DNA of 64,000 nt from Antitrichia curtipendula (GCA_951230915.1 OX579633.1:22788574-22852573), one strand, 5' to 3'. Positions 23,339 through 35,085 are shown, numbered from the stretch's first letter. Program-made: numbers and translations. The notes: generated by a model not told the origin, from the sequence alone.

Positions 23339-24973
23339 TTAAACCATTCTCTGGTTGTTAGGAATCCCTGTGACCGTCTCCTGAAACTTTTTCAGGAAGT
23401 TAACCAGTTGATCAACAGTAAATACTATCTCTTCTTTCATCCACCATGGGGCTACTCCAATTAACGTTCCCAATGACAAATTCTTATAAGAGAGCTCAGG
23501 TGCCTTGGCAGCTTCTATATGTTCCTCGGGTACCTTCAGAACTTGAAGCCTAAACCTAAAACCAGTCTTGGGGTGTAAGAGAATCAATGTCGGTTTATCC
23601 CTTCGCATTCTGCCGATCTTATCAGACACCACTGTCATCTCAATGAAATAGCCAAGTACCTCCTGAAGGATCTCTACTTCTGAAAGCAAACCTGCAACTT
23701 CCTTCTGGTGCACATCCAGGAGTTCGACATGATTGCGGTGCAAATCCTGGAATCCAGCTCGATTCGAACGGCAAGGAATGACGGGTTCAGGAAAAACGGC
23801 AATCGCATTGTTTAAGTCTCCAGGTGCTAAGTCCTCAGGACAGAGAACATCCTCGAGTGCGCTTCCCCGAAGAGGCTCAGGAACTGGGCTTTCTGAGAAT
23901 TGATTTGTGGTCTGAGTACTTGCAAGTTGGTGCTCTCCCTCGAAGGGACTGGGCTCTACATCTTCCTGAACCAATGCATTCTCTCGAAGTACAACGTTGT
24001 CTTGGATCGACATTTGGAGTCCTTCGCTCTCTTGAGTCACTATAATCTCCTGGGGTCCCTCATTGTCTAGTACCATCCCAATCTCTCGGGGTACATCTTC
24101 TTGGTTTCCTATATTTTCTAGAGGTGCACTGCTTTCCACACCACATTCGGCAACCTCCTCCCCTCTCTGTTGCCTAACATGCTCAGATGGCAAGTGCAAC
24201 TCCATTTGCATGGGTGTACCTTCAGCACCTACCTCGTCTGATGTGGGAGTAAGAGGACGCACCGGCGACACGGTAACCTCAGCTTCACCATTCGCGTTCT
24301 GCAGTGCTTCCTCAGTGCTTCCTCTGCAAGCCCTAAACTCATCCTTTGGGCACAAAAGCGACTCCAGCCATCTTATCCGCTTTTCAGCAGCGTCCACTGT
24401 CTTCCTTAACTCCTGATTTTCACTACACAAGTCCTGGATGTAGCCATCTGCCACTTGCTGAAATCTCTCATGAGAACGTCGTTGCTCCTCAAATTGCGCT
24501 TCAACGTCGACCTTCCTGGCCTTCATGCGGGTGTACCTGTCGTGAAAACTATCGTATGCCCTTAATAAACGTGGCAGAAACGCCTCTTGAGGAAGATTTT
24601 GCTCCAGACTCCAAACCATGGCTCTGCTGTTGTCGGTATCCCCCTGCCTCTGCAATGCCAAAGTCATGTCCAGAGACGTTGCTGCGGCTGTGGGATTCGC
24701 CCGCCCAAGAACCGGCTCGTCCAAACCTTGCATGGCAGTGGGGGCGATCGGCATCGCGGACCCTGATTCGTTCTGCCGGTCCATGGCAATGCGGGCATCG
24801 CTCGAGGTGATTCTCAAAACCCCAGCGTCCTCGTGAGGCTGAGGCTGAAGCAGAGCAGGGGGGGTAAGACAGGCCAAGCTGGCAGCGCGCTTCCGAGGGG
24901 GCGAGAGGAGGCAGAGCGTTGGCTCCACGCCCGAGGACTCCGCGGCTTCCGGGCCGCGACGCTTCTTCTCCAT
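23339..24973 (-). CDS. Uncharacterised plant coiled-coil protein, 544 residues, single exon
   Basis: The chosen ATG at 24973 starts MEKKRRGPEAAESSG. An upstream in-frame Met at 25159 would add a hydrophobic, Ser/Pro-rich piece that looks like translated 5' UTR. Layout: a basic, Pro-rich N-terminus with a possible nuclear signal (PPRKRAAS). A coiled coil follows at about residues 140-215 (ARKVDVEAQFEEQRRSHER, then ENQELRKTVDAAEKRIR). An acidic, Gln/Glu-rich disordered centre comes next. A conserved-looking C-terminal domain fills the last 130 residues, with HQKEVAGLLSEVEILQEVLG, PKTGFRFRLQVLKVP and LIGVAPWWMKEEIVF. The compact alpha/beta end after a coiled coil recalls kinetochore-type RWD folds, but this is only an impression. 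The frame is intact over its whole length, which argues for a functional gene. The function is unknown. Confidence 0.72.
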   Translation of the reverse strand: MEKKRRGPEAAESSGVEPTLCLLSPPRKRAASLACLTPPALLQPQPHEDAGVLRITSSDARIAMDRQNESGSAMPIAPTAMQGLDEPVLGRANPTAAATSLDMTLALQRQGDTDNSRAMVWSLEQNLPQEAFLPRLLRAYDSFHDRYTRMKARKVDVEAQFEEQRRSHERFQQVADGYIQDLCSENQELRKTVDAAEKRIRWLESLLCPKDEFRACRGSTEEALQNANGEAEVTVSPVRPLTPTSDEVGAEGTPMQMELHLPSEHVRQQRGEEVAECGVESSAPLENIGNQEDVPREIGMVLDNEGPQEIIVTQESEGLQMSIQDNVVLRENALVQEDVEPSPFEGEHQLASTQTTNQFSESPVPEPLRGSALEDVLCPEDLAPGDLNNAIAVFPEPVIPCRSNRAGFQDLHRNHVELLDVHQKEVAGLLSEVEILQEVLGYFIEMTVVSDKIGRMRRDKPTLILLHPKTGFRFRLQVLKVPEEHIEAAKAPELSYKNLSLGTLIGVAPWWMKEEIVFTVDQLVNFLKKFQETVTGIPNNQRMV

Positions 24974-25590
24974 GGCACCTCCGGTCGGGTGGTCGGGTGG
25001 GTCGTCCGCCGGAAGCAAGGGCGAGCTTGGGGAATGGGAAAGAGCTGCAGATGCGAACAAGCAGAAGAAAGGCTTCGAGGAGGGGAAGACGGGGGAAGGT
25101 GGGTGGATAGAAAAGAAGAGCAAGAGACAAATGTCAGCGTCGCAGCAGCGGGGAAACAAGCAGAATGACTACGAAGTTAACTTAAGCGGAGAGAGAGGGA
25201 GTGATGAGGGAGGGGTCTCAGGGAGATCAGGGCAATGCAGCGCGAGCCAGAGAAGAAGATCGGAGCATATCTGAACTGAAGCTCAAGGCACGAAGGACGG
25301 GGTGGTGGGGCAGCTCAGCCGCCATGAGCTTCCTTCCTAATCAGGGAGCCAGAGATAAACCAAGGCTGGAATGGCGAGGCAGCTCAAACTGAACGTAGAC
25401 ACACAGATCCGTTAAGGATTGCTGGTGACTGAGTGAGTTTGAATTCGAAGGCTTCCCGCTTCCGGTCTTGCTGGAAGTTGTTGGCGCTCACTCAGTCACT
25501 GGGCCTCGTGCACTCCCGACCAGCGTTCTCAAACTGGCGAAAAATCGCCTGGTTTCTACTTGAAATTGTCTTGCGCTACCTGCGCTACCT
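24974..25590. other. Upstream region of the coiled-coil gene
   Basis: This stretch is GC- and GA-rich near the gene (GGAGAGAGAGGGAG at about 25188) and probably holds its 5' UTR and promoter on the minus strand. A perfect 12-bp inverted repeat, TGACTGAGTGAG at 25426-25437 and CTCACTCAGTCA at 25487-25498, could form a hairpin with a 49-base loop. No other gene is seen. Confidence 0.5.
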
Positions 25591-26182
25591 GTAAGGTAAA
25601 CCAGCCTATGACAGGCAGAATGACTGATTTGGTATGTTGCCATTAGCAAAATAAAATCAGATTTTTTTCTAGCAGAGACAACTTTGAGAAATGAAAGAAG
25701 CAGTTAAAATTTTAGTTTTTGGACAAAGTAGGAATTTGTTATGAATTTTTTAAGTATTTTTCCAAAACAGTCTATAGACTATCTAAAATCAATAAAATAT
25801 GTCTTCATGATGGTCATCTTACCACCTAATGCAGTCTTCAGATTTCCTAACACAACCACAAGAATTTTTAATGTGGCCATCAGGCAAAGGAATAAAATAA
25901 CAACTCTTTATGATGAGTTTACACTTACAATGTGTAAGTGTCCTATGACAGTCATTACTAAGTCTATCACAATCACCTAATGCACTAATGTGGGCCACTA
26001 ACCAACCTAATTAAATTGTAGAAGCAAAAATCTGAAATGGACTGTAATGGGGGTTTATGTAGATGTATGCATTAGACAATTGGCCTGTCATAGGCTGGTT
26101 TACCTTACATGGAAAAAACTTGAGGGGGTTATGTAGATGTCTGCATTAGACAATTGGCCTGTCATAGGCTGGTTTACCTTAC
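25591..26182. mobile_element. MITE, family 2, with duplicated right end
   Basis: The left terminus GTAAGGTAAACCAGCCTATG begins at 25591. Its exact reverse complement, through GGCTGGTTTACCTTAC, ends at 26108, giving inverted repeats of about 25 bp and an element of 518 bp. The last 74 bp are then repeated in tandem, so that a second copy of the right terminus ends at 26182. The interior is AT-rich; the 79-codon frame inside is not convincing. Target duplications could not be assigned with certainty. Confidence 0.75.
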
Positions 26183-28231
26183 ATGGAAAAAACTTGGGAA
26201 AACCACAATTTCAGCAAAGGAACGAAAGTCATTGACGGAGAGGTCGCTTGCCCTACTTTTCATCCAAATTTTGTTTAGCATCCATCCACTCCGGTTGGTG
26301 TGACATGGGAGCGGAGGCACGCCCTGAGCCATTGATCAGGAGCAATGATGGCTCTTCATCTATCATCCGTTTTGTAGGAGCCCTAAACCTTGCTTCTCTC
26401 TCGTATTCACCTCCTTCTGTCTAACGTTGCAAGTTTGTAACAGGAGTTGCATTCATTGTGTTTGGGGGGATCGCATTTATTGTTGCATTATTTTCTTCCA
26501 ATGCATTGCTCATGAGAGAATCTGCTCCGCTCTTGGTTCTCAAGATTGTTGCCTCAAATTTGTGGGTGATTTGACAGAAATGTAGATTGTTTGTGTCACC
26601 GTGAGTCTTTGAGCTTGAGCAATCATCACTCTCGAAAGCATCTGAGAGCACTATGGTCTTGCATTTGCGGGTGTGGGTGCATGGTGTGTGGGGGTTGGGG
26701 AGTATGGGAATTGGAATGCAGGACTGTAGGTTTCTTTGCAATGGCGCCTCGCCTAAAGCTTCTCGACAACTTTTGAGTGAAGACAGTCGTGAAGTGGGGG
26801 AATTACTACCCGTGATAAAGGTAAGAGGCATTGGGGTCCGTGGCGACTATTATACTTGCCGTTGGTTTTCAAATGTCCTCAGGTTTAGAAGACAATGTCA
26901 CACACATTTCTGAAACCCGCCTGTCTGATTCATTGCTTATCCCTGTACAATTCGGTTGCACATCTGAGAACACTTTGGTCTCTCTTGAGGGGTGGAATGT
27001 TGGTGATGGGATTTCCATGTGGAGGGAGAAGAAGAAGGGTGCTAGTGATGCCCCTACCAACGTGCCGAAGAGGAAGATGGTTGGCCCCAACATGATTACT
27101 AGAAGATGGCAAGTAGTGTAGGCATGGGGGGTCTTTTGAAGTCAAATGAATGAAGTATAGAATTTTGAGGCTTCACATGTGAAGTCATGATGCTACGAAG
27201 GCTTTTGCTATTCTCCACAATTGTCCTTTCATCCTCAATGTGGTTCAACTCTTTCACTTTAACACTTTGGGAGTTGGTATGAACAACTTCTATTTCCTTG
27301 CACCAATAGAATACTTCGAGGTTTATTTAATTTTTCACTTTGTATGTTGTGCGACAACCCAATGAATCTTTGTGCAAGCTCTTTGCAATGGCATACGCCA
27401 TTGGTATAATATTCCTCATTGCCCCAAAGTCTTCAATTTAAGACATCTCAATGATGAGGGTGCATGTTTGAAAGTACATCAATGCCAAGAGGTTCAAGGG
27501 TTTTCCCAAATTTGGTCTCTACAACTATTCTTTCTGGGATTTGATATCCATGTTAAAATTTGATTTTCTATCAGACACCAAAGTCTTTGTAGTTAGAAAC
27601 AAAGACTTAAAATTCTTTAGTCAATTGCCATTGGTAGCACAAAAAATAGAAGAGCCCTAGTGACTTGAATGACATTTTATACAATACTTATTCTATATAT
27701 TGATATTCATTTATATATTCTAATTAATGCAAAAATATATTACCATATTAATATTAAAGCTATGGTGCTCTCTACAATACCATCAAGGACCAACTGAGGG
27801 TCCAATCTTTTTAATTTGTTAACAATTTATAATGTTTTTATTTTTTAACTATAAACATTTTTTCCCTCTTACAAATTCTTCAACTTTCATTTTTTTTTTC
27901 CTTGAAAACTTGTGGAGGTGGAGTTGCAAACTAATGTATACAAGATTCTTTTGTCAAAATCCCCTATAAGGTGGTGTCATATGAAACTTGAAAAATGCAT
28001 GTAGTAAATGCACATTGAATGTGAGAATGTGAAACAGAGAACAATTTTTTAGGAGACCAAGAATACCTGAGGTACATGACCACACAAATAAAAAGTAATA
28101 GAAAAACTCAAAGAGCTCAAAAATTGAGAGGTTTAAGTCAAAAGAGTGCTTCATCATAGTACATTGTGCATACTAAAGTTAAAAATCTAATTAATAGCAA
28201 CTGAGATAATTTCAAAAATATTATTGAAGAT
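26183..28231. other. Intergenic region with possible transposon-protein remnants
   Basis: Several short frames on both strands between 26421 and 27563 have mutually overlapping, unconvincing translations. The stretch at about 27180-27560 reads like decayed coding DNA (peptide fragments such as NLRHLNDEGACLKVHQ), interrupted by stops, and could be an old retroelement piece. From 27600 on it is AT-rich without features. Confidence 0.35.
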
Positions 28232-28818
28232 CTCGGGGAGGTTACTCTATGCATTTATACAACCCATGTGTGGCGAGGATTTTGGACCCTCTATTTACTT
28301 CTTCAAATTTAAATAAAAGAAAAAGAAAAAAACATGAGTAGATTTTTCTACTTTGAAAGTTTATGTTATGAATTATTGATAATTTTATACATAAATTATA
28401 ATTAGATACAAATTTTTGAAGTAAAAAGATACACTATAAAGTTGAAAATAACTTTCATCCTTCTATATTAAATAATAAATAAATAAATTGTTTAAAAAAT
28501 ACACAAAAAATTCTCAAAAATGAGTCTCTATTGAAAGTTTATATTTCTTGAATATTGATGCAATGGTTGTCTAAATGTGTTCTCTGTAAATACTTGAATT
28601 GAAAAACATGTCATTTTAGTTTATTTTTCAACCTTCTCTAGAAATCATTTCATATATTATTTGGATTGAAGATTTTGGCAATAGAATCTTATAGTCTTGA
28701 TTAAACAATGCTCAAAATTGTAGGCTAAAATTATAGTTCATTAAAAACTAAATAGGAGGTCAAAAGATCATTTAGCCGCACATGGTATACTATAGATACA
28801 CTAAGTGACCTCCCCGAG
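28232..28818. mobile_element. MITE, family 1, copy 2
   Basis: Termini CTCGGGGAGGTTACT at 28232 and its complement ending at 28818 (AGTGACCTCCCCGAG) form inverted repeats. The interior is related to the copy at 17409-17989 over most of its length (for example ATGTGTGGCGAGGATTTTGG and GCCGCACATGGTATAC). However, the outermost 10 bases differ between the two copies, so the ends have been exchanged or have diverged quickly. It is non-coding. Confidence 0.65.
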
Positions 28819-29740
28819 TTGTAGCTATAAAAAATTGTAAATGTTGCAATTCCTATATTCAAATTATTTTTTATTTTTTATATTTAGCTTCTATGTACAA
28901 AATTTTAGATTAGTTTTTAAAGATTTTAAAAACCATATTTTTTACTTTTTGTTTTTTCAAATGTTTATTTTGTTAAAATTATGAGGTGAGAATGGTCTTA
29001 ATTTTTTGATGAAGGTGATGAATTAGATGTGCCAAATGAGTGTATATTGTAGTGCAAATTCTAATGCAAATATTCAACTTTTGGTGCAAAACTAGTGCAA
29101 ATCAAGCATTTCTATGCACCTCTCGTCCATGATGGGATTTCATGTATTGTAATATGCACTTGCATGCTGATTTTGGTTGTATAGATAACTATTCAAGGCC
29201 CAAATGAATGTAAATGAAATGATAGAAAAAAAAACTTGAAAACATTTGTGGTTTTAATATTCTGACAATCCAATATAATATTTTTTAAATATTAGATTTA
29301 GAAACTAGTTTGACTGTCTGAAAGATTGTCATTGGAATTTTAAAAATTATTTTATAAAATAATAGTGTTTTTAATTCAAATTTTAAAAGATTCAATAAGA
29401 TCATAATAAATAAATAATGTATTATGCTTTTAAAAATTGACTAAAAAATTTTAAAAATTAATTTTAAATCATCAATATGTAGTTATAAATTATAAAATTA
29501 AATGATTATTCCTTTGGATCCTTGATCCATTATTTCAAATCACATATCTAATTTCATCTATCCAGAAGTTTAGGATTCTTTTATTAGTCTCCTAATAATA
29601 TATTTTCAATTTTCAATTTTTTTGTTTACAAATATTCTACATTTCAAAGAGCACAAATATAGGTGATTGCAGTAAACATTTAATATAAAATTTGTTTCTA
29701 ATTTTAAAAGAACTTAGTAATATTTGTCATAACATTTACT
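28819..29740. other. AT-rich stretch, no gene seen
   Basis: Very AT-rich with poly(A)/poly(T) tracts. There is no supported open frame, repeat or RNA gene. Confidence 0.5.
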
Positions 29741-30677
29741 TAACCCCTAAAGTTCTATGACTATGTTTTCACCAAAAACACTCCAAAACTGCCATTTCTA
29801 GTACAAGTATCAAATTTTTGAAAAAAACACTTTTTTGACACATGTAACCGTAGGATCTTATAGTAAACTAGTTTTAGAAGATGTCGAAAAAACTTCAGAA
29901 TTTTCCACCATGCGGATTGGAAGATATTAGCATTTGAATTGGCAAAAATCTTTTTTTTGTCCCTGCAAAAAACAGGGCAGCTGCACTTCACAAGGTCACA
30001 TTTGTATGAAAAAATGTCCAAAATAGTGGTGCATCTTTGAATTCTGTCCTAAACAAGTTCTCTACATGCTTAAAAATTTTCAAATCATTTGATATTGTAC
30101 AACATATACAAAAAAAATAGTAAGTAGCAAGAAGTAGAGAATGATCCAAAATACTAAATTGTTAAGAATATAATTATGGAATTGAAAAATGTAAATCCCA
30201 ATGGTTGTAATGTTGTAATAAACAACCTACATCCTATGAAATTTTTTTTTCCACAAAATATTAAAAATTGAGTTAAATAAACAACTTCAAAGTTTATTTC
30301 AGAGTAGAGAATCTATAACTGCCCACAAACTAAAAATCCTCATAATTTTGGTTCACTGGTCGAAATGGAATGATTCAAAGCTTTCCACGTATATATAAGT
30401 AATATAACTCTAGAAAACCAATTTCAAATTTTTATTTTTGAAAAAAGTGATTTTTTCTGATCTGCCCGGACTACCCAGTTACAAAAAAAAGTAACATATT
30501 TGGCCATAACTTTTGACTCCTATTTCCAAATGTCATGAAATTTAGTGCATATGAAAGGTACTCCTTGCGCCCACCTTCTAATAAAATTTCAGCCAAAAAT
30601 ATGAAAATCTCCAGTCACAAGTACCTACCCAAATTTTTTATACTGCCAAAAACCGCATGCTGGTCCTTTAGGGGTTA
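29741..30677. mobile_element. MITE-like element, family 3, complete copy (937 bp)
   Basis: The element starts TAACCCCTAAAG and ends CTTTAGGGGTTA, a 12-bp inverted repeat. The interior is non-coding and contains recognisable blocks: CTATGTTTTCACCAAAAACA near the left end, GGCAGCTGCACTTC in the middle, and GACTGG-type and CCGCATGCTGGTCC blocks near the right end. A second copy in opposite orientation brackets the nested CACTA transposons (36134-36747 plus 54332-54655). Fragments occur at 33571-33690 and about 16361-16450. No target duplication could be read with confidence. A frame of 86 codons at 29761-30021 is chance. Confidence 0.72.
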
Positions 30678-31259
30678 ATAATTCTAATGAACTTGAAATT
30701 TATAACTAAAGTATACATGGAGCTAGAATATGCTACAATTTTGAATGTTTTTTACCATATAATCTAAAAATAATTTATTATTTATAAACAATTCCAGTTG
30801 GATGTCTCCTTTTGTCATTTTGAATTTTCTAATATTATTTGAGATCACCACCTATAGGTATACACATTGACAAGAGTTATTCAAAAGAATTAAAATCTCC
30901 ATCTTACAAATGTATTTAAAGTGTGTTTATTTTGTATTGGCACATGACTTGTAAAATATTTTCTTGCAGTGTCAGTACTCTTGTAATTATTTGATCAAAA
31001 GCCTTTTGAAGTTAGAAAAAATGACAACATTTTTTGGACTTTTAAAATTATTTTTTTATAAAAAGAAACATGAAAATATTTATTTTTTGTAATTTCTCCA
31101 TTTCTTTTTTTGTGTGCATAATTTTTAGAGATATATTTTTTAATTCCTGTTGATTACCGAATTGATCTTTTGTTTTAAACTTTTTTGGTGTTTAATTGTG
31201 ATTAAATGTGTTTTTGTTTACCTTTTTTGTATGTTTGCGTTTCAATTTGGTGTTTTTAA
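30678..31259. other. AT-rich stretch, no gene seen
   Basis: Long A and T tracts, no open frame of note and no repeat that I can define. Confidence 0.5.
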
Positions 31260-32865
31260 AGTCATATTTTACCAATTTGGGATACAATTCAAGGGCTGAG
31301 TGGATGATGTCAATCCTAGTTAGGAGTTATGAGGGTAATACCAACTAGGTCATACAAGTTTAAATCCTAGTTGGAAGTAATTAGAGTTAAATCCTAATTG
31401 GACTGGTGAGATGGTTAAATCGAGTTGGTTCCAAATTGGGTGGTTCCTTCTGGAGTCAAATCGGGCAGTTGAATGTTGGTTGTTAAGCAACCAAGTCGGT
31501 TAGTGGAACCGCTACGGAACCTATTTAGTTCTTCTTTCCAAATTGCAGTGCACCGTTTGTTGAGTGAAAGTCTAGTCGTGTCCCAGCCAAGTCGGAGTTG
31601 CGTATTTGTTTGATTTCGTGTGTTATGTTTTTGCTTGTTTTGAATGTCCAAGTGGAATAATTTGTGTGTTCTAATTGGTGTGCTGAAAGTGTCAGTATAA
31701 ATGCTTGGTGCTGTCGATTCCAAGTCAGGATGCAATGCAAGAGTGCGATGAAATCAACCAAGTGATGGTCAGGGTGTTAATTGGAGGAAGTGGAGGTGTA
31801 TCCGAAGTTGGAGAAGTTGCGAGTTTAATTTAGAGTTCCCAATTGGAGAATTGCAAGTGCTAATGGTGTAGAATCATTTTGGAGTGTAACTGAGGAGTGA
31901 GAAGTGTTTGAAATGCTAATCGAAATTATGAATGTGGTAGAAATTATAAGAGCTTTACAAATGGAATAGCAAATTTCAAGTTGGAGAATTTTCAGAGCTG
32001 TTGAAGAGCGTGAGGTCATTACTGTGAAAAAAAATGAATGTTGACGTCATAGCTACAAGAGATACATGAAGGAAGTGAGACTTTGAGCAACAATTAAATT
32101 TTGTTAACGGTGATTTAATCACCAATTCGGTAATATGATATGAATTAAATCCGAATCGATCGTTGTATATCAATGTATGATGAATGTGTGATGGAAAGGA
32201 TGAGCAGCTTTGGAAGTTTTAACTGTGAGTCCGAATTGTTTTTTATTGTCTTTGCATGAGAATGTATGCTGTCCAAATGGGAAATTGAATATGAGTTCAA
32301 GTCGGATGTAGACTGTAACCAATTGGGTGTTGAGTATTGTTGTAGTGTTATGATAATTTATCCAAGTTGGTCTGTGAGCTTGTATGCGTTATAATTTGAG
32401 CCCTTGTGTTATAAACCAAGTAGGAAGACTATGTATGTGGAATGCATGATGTTAATAGTGATAGTCCAAATTGGTTAGTTAAAGTCTGAAGGTTGTCCAA
32501 TTTACGATCCCAAGTCAGATTAAGAAGCAGTAAGTGATATTTCCAATTTGGAGAGTTTCCGAGTGAAAGAAGCAAACTAATTTATCCAAATTGGGAAGGA
32601 AGCATGAAGAAGATGAGCGATCCAGGAAGAAGAAGTGCCAATCCAAATTTGGAAAGTAAAAAGTATCAATAAAGTTGTAATAAAAAAAATGAACCAAATT
32701 GTGAAGGAAGCACAGTAAATACACCATTCCAATTCGGAAGTGAAAGACAGATAGAAGAATAAAAGTCAGAGGCAAAAAGAGCAACTGCAAAAATTAGCCG
32801 ATTTGGAGAAAGACTGAGGATCAGCTTAAAGAGAAGATTACAAATCCAATTTGGGAAGATAAGCT
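31260..32865. repeat. Degenerate repeat zone rich in CCAA..TTGG / CCAAGTCGG motifs
   Basis: Over 1.6 kb a short, nearly palindromic motif of the type CCAA(A/T/G)T(T/C)GG returns about every 60 bases. Examples are CCAAATTGG at about 31431, CCAAGTCGG at about 31490, CCAATTGGA at about 31839, CCAAATTTGG at 32643 and CCAATTTGGG at about 32846. By eye there are about 25 occurrences, spaced irregularly, with no long unit repeated. There are no convincing genes. It may be the eroded remains of a short-period satellite or a non-coding region built from one motif. Confidence 0.5.
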
Positions 32866-33690
32866 TGATAAAAAAAATGGAGAATAAAAATTATATAAAT
32901 CAAACTAAATTTATTTTAAATAATTAAGTAAGAAATGAAGGACATTTATCTATTCTTGGTGTTTGTAGTGGTCAATTAGGTAGAATTAGGAACACTCCTA
33001 TTAAAATAACCTCCCTTAGAACAAACTTTACCATTAGTTTAGATATTTCCAAATAGGATCTAAATTTATCTACAATTCCTAAGTGAATCCCTTGTTTATT
33101 TTTTTATTGCTTTTCATAAATTCAAAAAATATCATGCAATGAATTTTTTAATTTGTTAAAAATATTTAAAAAAAATATTGACAATTTTTTTAGTTTTGAA
33201 CAATATTGACAATTACAATAAATCTAAACTCTCTAAAAAGCCGTTTGACTTTTGGCCAAATCACAAATACTAGGATTTATTATTTTTTAAATTATTTTTT
33301 TGAAAAATTCAAATTCAAATTCAAATTGTCAATCTGACATTGCACTAGTAGTGCCCTATTAGATTCCTACAAGGAATTTTTTTTGCTATAAATGCACTAT
33401 TACCATGCAAACTTGCAATTGTCTACAATCTTAAAATTTTTCTTAATGAATTTTTCTTTGCAAAGAATCATGAACTAGGTGAACATTCTACCTTACTATC
33501 ACTTTAATAACTAATTTTTCTAATTTGAAAATGATTCTTCAAAAATGAATTTAATAAAGACTTATTATTTTAACCTCTAAAGGTTTTTGATTATGTTTTC
33601 ACCAAAAACTCTCCAAAATTGCCATTTCTATTACAAGTATTATATTTTAGAAAAAAACAACAACATTATTAGACACATGTAACTATAGCC
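32866..33690. other. AT-rich stretch ending in a MITE family 3 fragment
   Basis: No gene is supported. At 33571-33690 there is a truncated terminus of the 937-bp MITE family (TAACCTCTAAAGG followed by the TATGTTTTCACCAAAAA block). It stops where the next, GC-richer block begins. Confidence 0.5.
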
Positions 33691-34385
33691 AGGGTTGACA
33701 GGACATCCGTATGTCCGGGCGTCCCGTTGGACATCCAACGGACATAGGCGCTCAGCTTGGGATGTCATTTGACATACTGGGTTTTAAAGTTCTACCGTCT
33801 AATGGACGATTGGACGGGCCGTTGGGTAGTTGGACTATAGGACGGACAGGGGTCTGACGGATAAGGGTCGGACAGATGGGGTTGGATGGATAGGCCATTG
33901 AGACATCAAGCGGACGGGGGGGCTAAAGGTCCGACCGAGCGTCCACCGTCTTGTTTGTTAGTCCGACCGCCCTTTGACAGTGGCCGTGCAATCCAGTAGA
34001 CGCCGAATTCCATCTGTACGATCTGCCCGTCTGACTTTGTGCCGTCCGATTCGGACGTACATGTCCGCATTGCTTGGTCCACTATCAGACTCCATAAATA
34101 ACGCGGCGGATGGCTCACTTCTTCACAATCGTTTCCTTTGCGGAGTGGATGATCTAATGCCAATGTGTGGTACTATGTGCCTTTTCGGCTTTGGTGTGTA
34201 AACGATTGTGTTTGGATACTAAATTGCTTTAATTATTTGGGTAATTATTTGGGTAATTATTTGGTTTGAAGGCCTTGTTGACAACTTCACCTTGTTTCAT
34301 TATGAGTGTGAAACATTTTATTTAATTGTTCCAAAAATTCATGTGAACTTCATCATCAAATCATTTCATTTTAATCAAGGTTACC
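33691..34385. repeat. GGAC/GTCC-rich block
   Basis: Between about 33690 and 34080 the sequence is unusually GC-rich for the neighbourhood. It is dominated by short GGAC and GTCC words (TTGGACATCCAACGGACATA and similar), giving many small dyads. It looks like a simple-sequence-derived region or the end of a retroelement. A TATA-like element (CCATAAATAA) is at about 34092. After 34080 the composition returns to AT-rich. Confidence 0.4.
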
Positions 34386-35085
34386 ATGCCTTGCAATAAA
34401 AAATCAAAGCCGAGTAAGAAAGGTAGATTCCAAAACATGAACTAGGAAGATTGGACAAACCCGATGTGTGTAGCTAAACCTAGATGGGAACAAGAGCCTA
34501 AGAAGGTTTGGGACTGTACAATGTGCAAAAAGTACGTCAAAATGACGCACACCTCTCCAAAATGTGGTCACAAGAATGGGCAGACATGCAAGTTCAGCGC
34601 TGGAAAGGACAAATTTCTACGTGCAAGAACAAACACTTTGTTCACCGATATAAGAAGTAATGCGGTGGGTTCACTTGTGTGACTCTAAGCCAAATGTCAT
34701 GAATTATTCTAACATGGCCATGGTTTGGGCGAAGATTGTACTTCACAAAGATGTAGACTGGCGCACAATTTACAGGAAAAATATTGACCATATGAATCAC
34801 ACTAACATAGTAATTCATACGAGTTGGACTCAATTGAACAATTATATGCAAATGTGATCCAATCAAGGGCAATTTGGATTTCCATTGGTTGTATTGCCGG
34901 ATGCTGAGGATGAATGGTTGGATGATGATGATGTATGCGACAATCCAACACCCGTGACATTTGGAGAAAAGCATGATGTGAGTGATTTTTCCTACGTAAA
35001 GAAAAAATCACCCCTAGAGTTTGGCCAAGGAGAAGTATATGGGACCCTTAAACTATATTGCCTGCCAAGCAATGGACTCCTATAA
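34386..35085 (+). pseudogene. Fragment of unknown transposon protein with Cys-type finger
   Basis: An ATG at 34386 opens a Lys-rich start, then a TAG, then a stretch with WDCTMCKKY and SPKCGHKNGQTC (about 34512-34590), a possible zinc finger. A frame change near 34660 leads into a further piece with an acidic patch (DAEDEWLDDDDVC, about 34898-34940) that ends at 35085. The two parts look like one decayed gene with at least one stop and one shift. I do not recognise the family. It may be related to the Gln/His/Gly-rich relic at 55140-55747, which lies on the other side of the nested transposon stack. Confidence 0.35.

Noticed and set aside
31415..31761. Minus-strand frames of 106 and 78 codons
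   Set aside because: Both lie in the CCAA..TTGG-rich zone, overlap each other in different frames and show no domain; they are by-products of the repeated motif.
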